A DNA stretch of 64,000 nucleotides from Chytridium lagenaria (lineage: Eukaryota > Chytridiomycota > Chytridiomycetes > Chytridiales > Chytridiaceae). Where the stretch lies: positions 124,001 to 188,000 of the forward strand of contig JAHLKC010000023.1 of assembly GCA_025449115.1 (NCBI GenBank), read 5' to 3'. The position numbers and the translations under genes were made by a program. The notes under the pieces were generated by a model that did not search any database, was not told where the DNA came from, and saw nothing but the letters and a program-made list of their open reading frames with translations. Below, one piece after another: positions 45,621 to 57,213 of this stretch; position 1 is the first letter of the stretch, and each line of letters opens with the position of its first letter.

Positions 45621-47855
45621 ATGGAAGCTTTGATCAACGGTGGACCGGAATGTGCGCCTGATGGGGGGCGAAACCAGCTGAACCAGTTTGTCAAGCATCT
45701 CGAGGGGAGGGACGATGGAGTCTTTCAGGATCAGTTTCATAGGGATGCCTTGATGCAGCATGCTGGACCAAGTTCGGTGGGGATCTTCAATATCACTCGT
45801 TTAAAACTGGTCTCCTTTGAAGGGAGATGCTTAGGTGCATGCGGACTAACATGAATGTTTCAGAGACCAACAAGACTGGCAGAATTCAATGAGAATCAGG
45901 TATTTTCCGGCTTTCTCATACTTGCTAAGCGTCGTTCCTGCTGGCCAAGATTGACAGCTAACATCCAACTCTTTTAGTTTGTGGAGGAATTTAACAACTT
46001 TAACGTTGGCGGACCTGGCCCCATGCAAGAATCTTTCCGATTCCGAGAAATGAAGTCAGAGCTGGAGCATATGATGGACCGTCAGGCGCCACCAATGGCT
46101 ATGGGTGCTGGTGGTAAGCTATAACGTGGAAATGGTCACTTATGATGTTTTAGATTGGGCGAACGAATTTGGACAGTTCCAGCAACAGCCTCAAATGCTC
46201 CGTGGAGGGAACGATGCAGAGTTTGAAGCAGCATTCCGTGCCGCTTCCTCAAAGGGTAAACATTTTGAGTTTATCAAGCGCTTGCCATGTTTTGATTCTG
46301 ATTCTGATTTGGGATTTTAGATTGGGGACATGAGTTCGTAATGCAACAACAAGGTCCTCACGTTCAAGCTTTGGACGCTGAATTCGACCGATTGGAGCAA
46401 GCTTTCTCCATCGCCAAAATCGCCGACCCTCTTGAAGCTGCATGGACCGAGCAATTTTCCCGCGTCTCTGAATCCCTTGACGTCAAAGGCAAGGGTAAAG
46501 TCGTCGATGACTCTGAGTTTGCCCAATGGGATTCCGAATTCTCAAAGATCAAGGATACTCTTGAAGCAAATGGAGAGATCAGCCCGGAGATGCTTGATAA
46601 ATTCAATTCGGTCTGGAAGAACCTTGCTGAAAAGGATGGGGATTACATCGATCCGGCATCTCACTCGTGGGCGTCTGAATATGAAGATTTCAATACGACT
46701 GGATCAGTTATTGATCCTGATCCTGTCACTGCACCGCTTGCGCCATATGAGTTTGAGGAAAATAACCCTTTCCTTGCGCATGGTGATCCTATGGCTGAGG
46801 GGTTGAGGATTGTGAAGGAAGGAGGGAATTTGAGCACTGCGGCATTAGCTTTCCGAGGCTGCGGCTCAGAGGGATCCTCAGAATAGTGATGCATGGATGC
46901 ATCTAGGGAGAGTGCAGGCTGAGAACGAGAAAGAAGGACCAGCCATTGCAGCATTGCAAAGAAGTGTTCAGGAAAACCCCACAAATCTTCCCGCTTTGCT
47001 GGTGAGTATTTCTTGATATTATATTCTTCGCTTATGCTTTACTTTAAAGGCCCTTGCTATCTCCTACACCAACGAATCCCAAGAACTCCAATCTTACGCC
47101 ACACTCGAACGCTGGATCAATGCAAAGTACCCCTCCGTCCTCAACTCACACCCTCCTCCCGTCTCTGGCACTATCTCTACTCCTGCTGAGCTCCATAGCC
47201 GCACCACAGATAGATTCCTTGAAGCCGTGCGGCTCGGTCCTGGAGCTGCTGCTGTGCAATCACCTGCGGGGATGAGAGAGATTGACCCTGAAGTACAGGA
47301 AGGTCTTGGTGTGCTGTTTTACATGAGAGGAGAATTTGAAAAGGCCATTGATTGCTTTAGTTCGGCGCTTGGAGCAGCGCCGGACAATTATTTGTTGTGG
47401 AATCGGTTGGGAGCGACCTTGGCGAATTCTGGAAAGAGTGAGTGCATTGTCTTAATATTTGTTGTAAATGCTGACATTTACATTTCAGGTGAGGATGCGA
47501 TAGATGCTTATTATAAGGCCGTCGAGCTTAAACCCTCATTTGTGCGGTGTCGCTACAACCTTGGTGTCAGCTGTATCAATATGGGTTGCTACAGAGAGGC
47601 CGCAGAGCACTTTTTGGGTGCACTGAGCCTTCATGACCTGGCGACGGGTCAAACATTACGCAAAAGAATGTCAGCGATAACCTTTGGGAAACGTTGCGGA
47701 GGACATTCTTGCAGGTAAGAGAAGCTCTGTTTGAATTTTGATGTACTTAAATATTTATTAACTATAATTACGTGAAGTTAAACCGCGCAGACCTTGCTGA
47801 TCTCACTCTGGGAGAACGTAATTTGGAAAAGTTCCGGAAGGACTTTGAATTCTAA
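45621..47855 (+). CDS. PEX5: Peroxisomal targeting signal 1 receptor PEX5
   Basis: Cycling receptor that binds C-terminal SKL-type signals and carries cargo into peroxisomes. Eight exons (45621-45776, 45864-45899, 45978-46113, 46154-46255, 46321-47001, 47050-47437, 47489-47714, 47778-47855), about 600 residues. The N-terminal half has the diaromatic W-x3-F/Y motifs that bind PEX14/PEX13: WANEF, WGHEF, WTEQF, WDSEF, WASEY. The C-terminal half has TPR repeats (NPFLAHGDPMAEGLRIVKEG; DPEVQEGLGVLFYMRGEFEK; VELKPSFVRCRYNLGVSCIN). The conserved N-terminal Cys of the export cycle is present (GGPECAPDGG, C11). Two one-base slips, near 46853 (extra C) and about 47653 (missing A), cancel overall; both are in runs and I treat them as errors. 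Confidence 0.93.
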
Positions 47856-47978
47856 AGGGTGTTGTTGTCAATAAAGTGAAATGTATAGCGTGCATAGCGG
47901 CCTGTTAGTCCAGTAGTGGTGCCTCTACTACTTTAGTAGTTTGGGTCCATCAAATTTGGAATCAGCGACCAAACCATC

Positions 47979-49747
47979 ATGTTGAGTGGATTCTTCATCT
48001 TTAACGTCAAGGGCGAAGTCCTAATATCGCGGCTCTACAGACCAGACATCAAGTAAGAGCAATTCATACATGATTGATATCAATGATACGGATCTGTAGT
48101 GTCCTAATCATTCTTGGTCCGATGATTCCACATTTGAACCCAGACGTTCAGTCGCCGACGTCTTCCGCATCCAAGTCATATCATCCACCGACGTCCGATC
48201 CCCCATCACAACCGTAGCTTCCACCGCCTTCTTCCACGTCAAACATGAGAACATCTACCTCGTCGCCGTCACCAAGCAAAACGCAAATGGCGCACTCATC
48301 TTTGAGTTCCTCTATAAAGCGTGGATCTGATGAGAAGTTATTTTGGCAAGTTTGATGAAGACGCTGTCAAGAACAACTTTACGTTGATCTATGAGCTATG
48401 GACGGTAATGGTGGGAGAATGTGATTTTTGTTGACGGTTGTAGAGATTTGTGATTTCGGGTATCCGCAGAATACGGAGGCGGAGACGCTAAAGTTGTTTA
48501 TTACAACGGAGGGTGTGAAGTCAGAGAAGGCTGTGGTATGGGCTCAATTCTGTTTGGAATGGGGTTGATTACTTCCAGTATACTAAAATGGACCAATATA
48601 GATGGAGGGAGGTAATCGTATTGCGATTCAAGCAACAGGTGCCGTAGCATGGCGGAGACCTGATATCAAGTACCGCAAAAACGAAGCTTTTGTCGATGTT
48701 ATTGAATCCGTTAATCTTCTAATGAGCACTAAAGGTATTATATCATAATCATCACGATTCCTCTAATTTAGTACAGGCACTGTTCTCCGCTCTGACGTCT
48801 CTGGATCTATCATTATGCGTGCATATCTTTCCGGCATGCCTGAATGCAAGTTTGGATTGAACGACGTGTCGTTTTAGATAATGAGGGTGGTGGCAAATCT
48901 GGACTTCCCCGAGGAGCAGGAGAAAAATCGGATTCGACGGTAGAATTGGATGATGCACAATTCCATCAATGTGTAAAGCTGGCGAATTTCGAGCAGAGCA
49001 GGACTATAAATTTTATTCCGCCTGATGGGGAGTTTGAGCTCATGAAGTAGGCTGCTTATTCAAAGCTTGTTCTTACAGTAATTTAGATATCGAACAACAA
49101 CGAACGTCAATCTTCCGTTCCGTGTTCATGCTGTTGTTGACGAGGTCTCAAAATCCATGATTGGATATAAAGTCTCTGTGAGAGCTCTCTTGACACAAAG
49201 ATCTATGCACAAACGTTATCGTCCGTATCCCCACTCCTCCCAATACTTCTGCGACCCGTATTGTTGTTTCAGGCGGTAAAGCAAAGTATGTGGGTTCTGA
49301 GTTTGCGCTGGTGTGGAAGTAAGTCATCGCATGTTTCATCGTGTAGCACTTCAGATTTTGATTCTGAATGCTCATGTTCCGAACACAGAATCCCGCGTCT
49401 TCAAGGCAACAGGAGTTTGTTATCAGTGCGGAAGCTGATCTTTCTGATTCCACATCAAAAAAGGCATGGTCAAGACCACCTATATCAATGGACTTTCAAG
49501 TGCTCATGTTCACGTCGTCCGGACTGATGGTGCGATTCCTTAAGTAAGACTATTTTGAGATATCCCCGTTTCATGTAATAACCACCATTGGCAGGATTTT
49601 TGAGAAAAGCAATTATCAGAGCGTAAAATGGGTCAGGTATATGACCAAGGCCGGAAGCTACGAGATAAGGTGCGTAAACCTTTTCGCGCATTCCGTTTCT
49701 TTTTAGTGCAGTTGGAAGGGTCTAACTTTGAATATTTTAGATTCTAG
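47979..49747 (+). CDS. Clathrin adaptor AP-2 subunit mu
   Basis: Medium subunit of the AP-2 complex, which recognises tyrosine-based cargo signals during clathrin-mediated endocytosis. Nine exons: 47979-48052, 48144-48404, 48444-48535, 48602-48734, 48777-49046, 49087-49318, 49388-49543, 49595-49669, 49741-49747 (the last encodes only the final residues). Length about 434, as in the family (435). The N-terminal longin-like part reads [20 protein letters not shown] and [20 protein letters not shown]. The mu-homology domain reads [50 protein letters not shown]. The end [17 protein letters not shown] fits AP-2. Six frame slips (about 48331, 48397, 48869, 49189, 49212, 49404), each repaired by one added base, mostly in homopolymers. 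The gene is read as functional. Confidence 0.9.
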
Positions 49748-49987
49748 AATTACTTTGTCACTGCATCCCCTTTGCATGTTACCAAAACCTATACCAATAT
49801 GTAGATGAGAAGGGTATATTATGCAATGTTGTTTTATTGAGAAGTTGTGGGTTGACTGAATAAATACAAATACAATATAAATCATGCCAGCATGTTAAGT
49901 GAATAAAAAGGTGAAAATAAAGGTGTTGTCTTCATAATACGGTTCATAGGATGGGTAGAGGTTGGGTTTGACATGATGATGATTCGG

Positions 49988-51871
49988 TCAACCTTTCGTA
50001 AAGGAACTACGAGTGGAAACGCCGTCTTCAGATTCCTCTATAAAGTTTTAGGTTGCGTGAGTGTCTGTTTGCTTTAAGAGATAAAAAGACGAAAAAGAGA
50101 AAATCCCCCCTGGGACTTCAGACGGGAGTGTTTCTCAAACGTACCATGAACCATCATCATCTCAGTATCAGGAACGCTAATCTTTACTGATTTCATTCTT
50201 TTCCTTGGGGCTTTTATTAACGCGCTCACCGAATCCGTTTCCTCCGAAAACGTTTTCATAGAGGCCATCTGGCTACGGACGCTAGGAAACAATCTCTCGC
50301 CTTCCTCAAGGAGCGTCTGCGTGATAACAAAGTAGCCGCAAGAGCTTGCTGCCTTCAATCGGAGTGATCGGCGAGGGCATCGATCGGTGAAGCTTTCAGT
50401 GTCATCTAAAACTCAGTAAGGACCAAATAACGAACAAAACGAACCACAAGAACTCACCTAGTAAAGCAGGTCCGTAGACTCTTGACATTAAGTACCCGCT
50501 GTCTTCAGCAATCAAGTCAATGACACCGGTCGAGAGGTAGTAAATCCACCCGGGCTCGTTTAACGATTCCAAATCCTCGCCTGCCCGGGCGTGAAGCTGC
50601 GGACACCTTCTCAGCAGCCAAGCTTCAAACTTCCCAAGAACATCAAAATCATTTTCATGTTCTTCCTTTAAAGCATTTGCGGAAGTGAGAAGGGGTTCAT
50701 TCGATGTTGTTGCATTGCTGGAATACGATCTTGATGTCACATGGCCTAGCGACGTGCCCGACGATATTCGGTTTCCAATGGATGACGCGGAATTGGCGGT
50801 AGGAGCATTACTGTCAGCGGGATTGAGCGAATCGATAGGATACCCGGATGAAGAAAAGTGGCTGGTGCTAATTTGATCGGCGGAAGATACTGGAGGCTTG
50901 GGATATCGGGATATAGTGGGTATTTGTGTATTAGATGAAACGCTCGACCGTCGGATGTTTTTTAGGATGCCTTTTGGAGGGTTGGAGGTGGAATAGTTGG
51001 ACTTGATAGAGTCGATACTTAGACGGCGACGTGGTTGAGATTTAGGAAGGTCTTTTGAGCGGGCAGGAAGGGTTTCAAAATCCATTGTGCGGTTCTGATC
51101 AGTCTCTGCAGCTGAACCTCGTCGTGAGAAGGAAGGAGGAAAGGGCATCAAAGCAGCTTCTGTTGGCAGCGACATTCTTCTCCTTCCCCATTGCTCTGGG
51201 TTCCCAGCACCCAGCATCGACGTGATTTCTTCCTGTTGCGTGCGGGGTCCCAGCTGCTCTACACCTGTCATATTCATAGCCTCAAGTGGAGCTTCAGAAC
51301 TTCCATGTGTGGGTGCGATGCCAAATGCAGCCAATGTGACGACTTCATCCGAATCAGCAGCGATATCACCTTCTCCGCTACTCCTTGTTGTATTGGAAGC
51401 CCTGGGTGATGCGGATCCGGCGAGTGAAGAACGTCGTAGTGAAGAGCTACGTTTGACTCCCGCAGCTTCAGACTGGATGTGAGTGGTTTTGGATGCGCTC
51501 GATGCCGGGTCATGGCGAGAAGGTTGGTGGGCTGAACGGTCAGACACAGAAGAACCCTGGAAAATCAATGAGGAGCCAGTCCCCTTTGACTCAGCAGTAT
51601 CTTCCTCCAGCGGTATCTTCTCGCTGCCGATACCAGTGGTCTGAGATCCTGACAGGTGAGAACGCGATGGCTCCGCCGTTGTGTTAACATCAGTGGCACT
51701 ATCGGTCGTCATCATCGTCGGGTTGACCCTTCCTGATTGCTTGATTGTTCCTGTCCCAGGTTTCTTCAGAGACTTTCGACTACATCCAAAGATGCTTTTT
51801 TCTCCAAACAACGACCTTGATGCAACGGGTGTGCCGTTACATGAGGAAAGCTTAGATGACTTTGCACCCAT
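49988..51871 (-). CDS. Predicted N-myristoylated protein with cyclic-nucleotide-binding-like domain
   Basis: Exons 51871-50458, 50405-50145 and 50037-49988 give 574 residues in frame. The start MGAKSSKLSSC has Gly2, Ser6 and Lys7, a strong N-myristoylation signal with a nearby Cys (C11) that could be palmitoylated, so a membrane location is expected. Residues 15 to about 400 are Ser/Pro-rich and probably disordered, with RRxS sites (RRSSLAG, RRMSLP, RRRLSID, RRSSVSS) that look like protein kinase A targets. Residues about 405-505 resemble a cyclic-nucleotide-binding fold (FEAWLLRRCPQL; GWIYYLSTGVIDLIAEDSGY; YGPALLGDTESF; RLKAASSCGYFVITQTLLEE). A canonical phosphate-binding Arg after the GE is not clear. 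A cAMP-linked role is suggested by domain plus sites, not shown. Confidence 0.6.
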
Positions 51872-52578
51872 CGACGCAGCGGCTCAAAGTTGAGGTAGCT
51901 ACAGTTTTGCAGAGTCAAGAGTATTGAAATAGCATCCTTGGAAACGGTTTCTTTATCCTTTTAAAAGTGGCGCCGGATGAAGGTCTTGAAATAAACGTTG
52001 ATTTCAAAGCTATCGTCTTGATGATGGCGAACGGATATTGCAAAACTACAGCTTGCAGTCAAGTGCTTACCGCGATAGCTCTTCCACTCCGTTGAATGAA
52101 AAAGGCGCAACTTTATAATGAATAGCCGATCTCCGCAAAGAGACTCTGGCGCAGCTCTATCCTGCCAGGTGGTTCAAGAATAGTTTTGCATCCTATCCGC
52201 CGTCTTCTCACACGCGTGAATTGAGAGACCATTGTTTGTCCAAATAAGGCCGTATTCGGTCTTGTAGTCTCGTAAAAAACCCTGGGCGGATAATTGTAAG
52301 CCCTCCAATCCCCTCTTCTCTATTGGAACGGTGCCAATCCTCCAGCTATTCTCGGATTGCCGTCGTCACCACCCCTGATAAGAACCCTCAATGTTATAAC
52401 GTTGGTGGAGAAAGACTGGATGCGCCGATCATATTTTTGTCTGCAGATCTGGCTCTTTGTCGCTTGAAGAATGTAGAATACATTTACATTACAAATATAT
52501 AACGCGGTTGCATATTTCGAAAGAGTGTTTATACGAGAATCCGTTCCGATGAGACCTCCTCCTCCTCCTCTCGAACTC
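51872..52578. promoter_or_regulatory. Divergent intergenic region
   Basis: About 700 bases between the CNB-like gene (-) and the Ser-rich gene (+). A possible leader or upstream exon with a CTCCTCCTCC run lies at 52556-52568. No other gene. Confidence 0.4.
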
Positions 52579-53867
52579 ATGGAGCAGCCCATCCGTGTAC
52601 GTATCTTTGTAACCGACGTGAACTCCCTCGCCGTGCTCATTGCCTTTGACCAACCCCCTGAAACCGCCCAAATTAAAGTGTGATGAGTGATGTCACAGAA
52701 GCTTCCTCTTGTTAGTTTGTGTACCCGACTGTCCCACATTCTCGGTCAAACGACTGAACGGCCACCCACTTGCATTCATCGTGATGGCCATCGAACGACA
52801 CAACAGTATCAGCAGCCGACATCCACATCGCCAGCATCGGCATCGAAGACCATCATCATCTCATCTCGACAACCTCACCACAAGCGCATTCGCCTCAACC
52901 GAAATCATGCCTTATTCATCAAATCGTCGTCGATTGTCTTTGCTGGACCACATTATACAACTTTCAAACGCCCGCTTCAACCCTGTCCAAACCTCAAATC
53001 CCGCACATCCCGTCTCTCCAATGTCTCCGGCCCCATTATCATCATCCACTGTTTCAGCTGATGAAAACTGCGTTGAATACTCTCCAACATGGGTGAGCAG
53101 CATCATCCACTTAATTACTTTGCATCAAGAGGTTCACCAAACCCATTCGTTTACGAAACGGCTGGGGAGGGTGTTCAGCTTACAGATGAGGATGCTGATA
53201 CGGACGAAAACATGAATGCTTTACCTCTTCGCAATCGCACACTACGGATGCCTAGCGTAGACTTTGGCGAAGTCGATGCGGATTTGACACTTCCGGATGA
53301 TGAACCAGTCTTTTACAATACGTGGCGGAGCATGGGAAGGGAGCCAGAAAGTGCCCCTATCACTTCATACTCTCCAGCCGGAACATCTCTAGTGCAACCC
53401 CCCTCGGGCCGAAGCGACATATTTGCTGTTCAATCGCCTCCACCACCTCCGCCACTCTTTTTCTACACATCGAATGACTGTCCTCCCAACCTTCTCCGCC
53501 CGTCCTGGGGTAGCGCCATCGCCCCAACGTCCTTTGTCAAGGAAATGTCTCCCACATACTCTATGGCCGTCGCATTCCGTCGTTGCTTTGAGTCCAGGCT
53601 TCGAGACCTCAGAGACGAAGCCTTGGATCCGAACGGGGAGATGGATTCGAGTTGGCGCAGTAGTGTGGGGCGAGGAAAATGTGGGTTGGGGAGGACAGGG
53701 ATGGGGTTGAAGCGACAGTTGCTGTGGATGATGTGACAGGATTAGATGATGGAAGAGATGAATTGTTTTTGAGGAGTCCGAGACAGGTGGCGTTTCTGAA
53801 GGAAGAGATTGATTCCATGGAAAAGATTATTTCTAGGCTTGAAGCGGTGGTGCCTCCTGGGCGATAA
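52579..53867 (+). CDS. Uncharacterised Ser/Pro-rich protein with short C-terminal coiled coil
   Basis: I do not recognise the family. The 5' end is unsure: ATG 52579 opens a frame (MEQPIRVRIFVTDVNSLAVL) that ends at 52682 unless spliced, while ATG 52784 (MAIERHNSISSRHPHRQ) starts the main body. The body reads RRRLSLLDHIIQLSNARFNP, then crosses a one-base gap near 53087 (CCAACATGG) into LNYFASRGSPNPFVYETAGE. An acidic part with MPSVDFGEVDADLTLPDDEP and a PPPPPPL run follow. A second one-base gap in a G-run near 53680 leads into the end, RSPRQVAFLKEEIDSMEKII, a short coiled coil with SRLEAVVPPGR. The conserved-looking acidic and helical pieces argue for a real protein. Function unknown. Confidence 0.5.
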
Positions 53868-54392
53868 AGATTTTGGGCTTATCATAGGAGACATGGTTTT
53901 CCTTTTATCTCAATAAAAATGCGTATTCACTTTTAATTGCCTTTTTATACTATATCAACAAATCAACGGATGTCAACAAAGCTGATACATAGAAGTGGAG
54001 CTCACAGCCCTCCATTAATTTTACTTCCTTGGCTATCAGCTCTTGTCTGCTGCGACAGGCGACAACAGAGACACGTGGGCCAAACCAGGAGCATAATTGA
54101 TTATCGAAATGTATTTTTGAAAAATAACATAAAATCAAAATGCTTCTTTATTATTGTGCTAGATTTATCTAAAACATATTTAATCAACATATGTAAATAC
54201 CAGGGTCATATTGGAATTTTGACAGATTCTAAGGAATTAAACTTAAATCACATTTTTTTTTATTGAATTCAATGGCGATAACAGGTATGTGCGAAGTAAT
54301 TCGTGTGATAAAATAATAGAGAAATACGTATTTAAAGATTCCAAATACTCTCACAAGCTTTCGTGATTATTCTTGCTCAGCACCATTATTCG
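53868..54392. other. AT-rich intergenic, convergent 3' ends
   Basis: About 525 bases, very AT-rich from 54090 to 54330. It replaces the expected 3' third of F-box copy D. No gene. Confidence 0.45.
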
Positions 54393-55797
54393 CTACCGTG
54401 CCTGCAGGTGACAATAGAGATGGCGGTGAACTTTTGCCGCACATGAAGCAGATCTAATTAGAGAGAGAAACTCTTGTCTATCGGCATTGTCCATGAGAAT
54501 ATCATCATCTCGACCTCGGAGAGTAAGGGTAAGAGTTTTGAGATTCTCACATCCAGCCACAAATCTTGCGAAACGAAGTAATGTTGAATCCGCCATGCTA
54601 AAGGAGACTCGTACACATTCAAGACTCGGATTCGGCATAACATCCTCGAGAATACCGTCAAGCATTGGCGTGCCATTTTCGTCGAAATCATGGTCAGAAC
54701 AAAAGAGTTCAAACCTCTTAAATCCTTTGTTTCCGAGGAGTCGGAAAAAATCACATTCCATTTCTCCCCCATAACAGTCTCCTGACATGACCAAAAGTGA
54801 TTCTAAGCAACTCAGAGACCCAGATATAAGAACTCGCGGAGGTTGGTCCAGATATTAACGTCATAGCATTCCATTGACCCGATAACGAGGTGGCGAAGAC
54901 TACGGAGGTGCGGAAAAGCCGGGTAGATGTAGGTGAATCCCATCAACGTTACATTGAGATTCTCCAAACGGTCAAAGTCGGAGAAACATCTCAGTGTCCT
55001 AGCTTTGGCCAGATCTTCGTCTTTTGGCGGGTAATATAACAAAAGCTCAAGATTCTTGATAGCCTTTTGCTTTGCCGCCTGAAGTACAACACGTTCTATT
55101 TTTTCGGACTGGGACTTCACGGTGAGCTTTTCTGTCAATAGGTTTGGTGCAAGAGTCTCCAGCATCATTAACGTGAAATCCAGGCCGTTATTTCCTTCAG
55201 GAGAGTCTCGACGACTGTCCCAATCGTCATAACCACAACTCGCTGAAAGACTCACGAGTTTAGTTAAGCCCCCAATGGCTGATATTAACTCTTCTTTACC
55301 GCCAGATCTCCACCATTGCTCGCTAGTTTCTTCGATGACAATGTCGAGCCTTTTGAGATTTGGACAGAGATGGATGGCTTCAACAAAAAAGCCGTTTACA
55401 CCCCCGTCATCATCCCTGCTGTGCGCGATTTCATGCAAAACAAGCCTTCCAGCCTTGAGCCAATAAGACTGAGGAGCTCATGAGCCTTGATGACCGTACA
55501 GCTGGTTTGGAATGTCAAGGAAACTTCTTTAACGTAGAATATCACATCAGGTGAGTTCTTGAAAGCCTGAATAGCCCGAGAAATCTCTTCCGTAGGGGGG
55601 GGTTTGTTCCTGAAAGAAACGTATCTTGTCGTATGCGAATGGATCGTAGAATATGCGTAGGGTAGGAATGCTAGGCGGAGTTGTTTGCTGACTCCAGCGA
55701 TCTTGAGGAGGTCTTTGGCGTCGAGGAAAGGGAGGAGGGAGCCACTTAGAAGCCCTTGAGGAAGACTTGACAGATGCATGATAGCGGTAAGATACAA
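54393..55797 (-). pseudogene. F-box / LRR protein copy D, truncated and frame-broken
   Basis: Relative of copy C (MHLSSLPQGLLSGSLLPFLD; EQWWRSGGKEELISAIGGL; LENLNVTLMGFTYIYPAF; ECDFFRLLGN). Two single-base gaps break the frame, near 55445 (after LSLIGSRLEG) and near 54827 (after LREF); each is repaired by one base, so these alone could be base-calling errors. However, the match to copy C ends after about LSLIRSA and roughly 170 C-terminal residues are missing, replaced by AT-rich DNA. I therefore call it a truncated copy; a shorter functional protein is possible. Confidence 0.65.
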
Positions 55798-55885
55798 AAG
55801 GCGATAGTTTCGTCGGCACAGCCTTCATAAAACCCTCTGTTGAACCTTGTCGGGATGCAACAAAAAATAACTTGCGACCTTTTTT

Positions 55886-56872
55886 TTATTTTAAACTTGG
55901 CAAAATGTCCTGCAAATGGCCATACCACTCAGAAAACTTCACATCTTTATACCAAGGCAATGTCTCCCCATAAGCCTTTATAGCTTTAAACAGTTCACTA
56001 CGCCGCTCCTCAGCACGTACTTCTGTGCACGACATTTTCTTACACAGCTCCGCCATGAATGCTGGCGTCGACCTTTTGCCCAAAACAGCCTCATACCCCA
56101 GGCAAACAACAGCGCAGAGAATTGGTCCAGCTTTCGACCTTCATGCCATCCTTTCTCTGTAAAAAAACGTAATAATATCCTGGAATTCCCTAAAATGATC
56201 TTGTTTCTTTCTCTGTCATCCGTGATGTCTTTGCAAAGGGGTTCGAGGAAGGATTCTAACGAACATTGAGATTCTGAAGGTAGACCGAGTTCTTTTTGAA
56301 GTCTTTTGTAGGATTTTCCGATTTCTCTTGGGTGGCATCCGGTATAGTTCTGATAGTAAAAAAAGAAGGACGTGTGAGGAGGAAAATAAACAAATCAAAT
56401 TCTTATGAAGAACACCATCTTGAAGAATAAACTTACGGCAAGGGCATGAAGCGTTAAAGGCAGCGAAAGTTGTCGAGCAGAACAGTAAATGCATGCCGCA
56501 ATCACCACCTTAATGCTAGTTCCAATCTTCTTCGTTAAACCTTGACTCCGAAGTTGCAAATAAATCTCGCAAGCTTTGATGGCTGTCCCGGGGATATTCA
56601 AAATAGTCTCTGCACTTCTTGCAATTCGTTTACATTCATACTTTGTTTATAATATCAGTTTCCGAGGCCCTCAAATATTGATCAAACCAGTTTAATTTGC
56701 TCATAGTCACTTGGGGTTGATCTTCAAAACCTCCTACAGCACCTGTCCTTTTATCTACTCTGATGCCTTCATCAACACTGTACTGAAGGTTGCTTTCATC
56801 AAAGACGGTGCCGCAGTTGCGGCATATCTTGGCACCGTCATGTTCTATGTCCGGCTCGTCACAGCATTGCAT
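55886..56872 (-). CDS. TFIIB-like general transcription factor (divergent)
   Basis: Zinc-ribbon and cyclin-fold protein of the TFIIB/BRF family, which links polymerase to the TBP-promoter complex. Exons 56872-56437 and 56349-55886, about 299 residues with two compensating single-base slips (about 56640 and about 56130). The start is ATG 56872. N-terminal ribbon: MQCCDEPDIEHDGAKICRNC, Cys pairs C-C...C-x2-C. First cyclin repeat: IARSAETILNIPGTAIKACE then IGTSIKVVIAACIYCSARQL and CHPREIGKSYKRLQKELGLP, the PREIGK signature. The second repeat is weak. The C-terminus is LPWYKDVKFSEWYGHLQDIL. It is shorter and more divergent than the housekeeping TFIIB, so it may be a lineage-specific paralogue. 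Confidence 0.72.
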
Positions 56873-57213
56873 CAAGCTTGTCAATTTTGTTCTTGAATGA
56901 CGAAGTGGCCGTCATCCGTCATTTGAGCTTTACTCATTGAACCACTTTCTGACGTACAAAAAGCTTACATTGTTTTGATACATTGCCTAAAAATACCATT
57001 GATATCGCGAATGTTTCGTTTGAACGGCTTTACAGCCATTTTCTTCATATTTCTTTGAAATGGCAACAGAATATAAATAAAGTAGTTCGATTCAGATAGC
57101 ACTATGCGCTCAAAATTGACCTTTTCAGGATTTCTTGAGTATGTATCTACACGATATCAACGAGGGCAGAACGTTTCCAATGTATGAATCTAATCAAGAT
57201 CAAATTTGTCAGG
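56873..57213. promoter_or_regulatory. Divergent promoter of TFIIB-like and OsmC-like genes
   Basis: About 340 bases between opposite starts, AT-rich, with no recognised site. A short upstream ATG frame exists at 57104-57169. Confidence 0.4.

Noticed and set aside
53087..53140. A 37-nt intron in the Ser-rich gene (GTGAGC to CATCAAG)
   Set aside because: It is shorter than the introns supported elsewhere in this window and does not give a continuous frame. A missing A at CCAACATGG explains the shift better.
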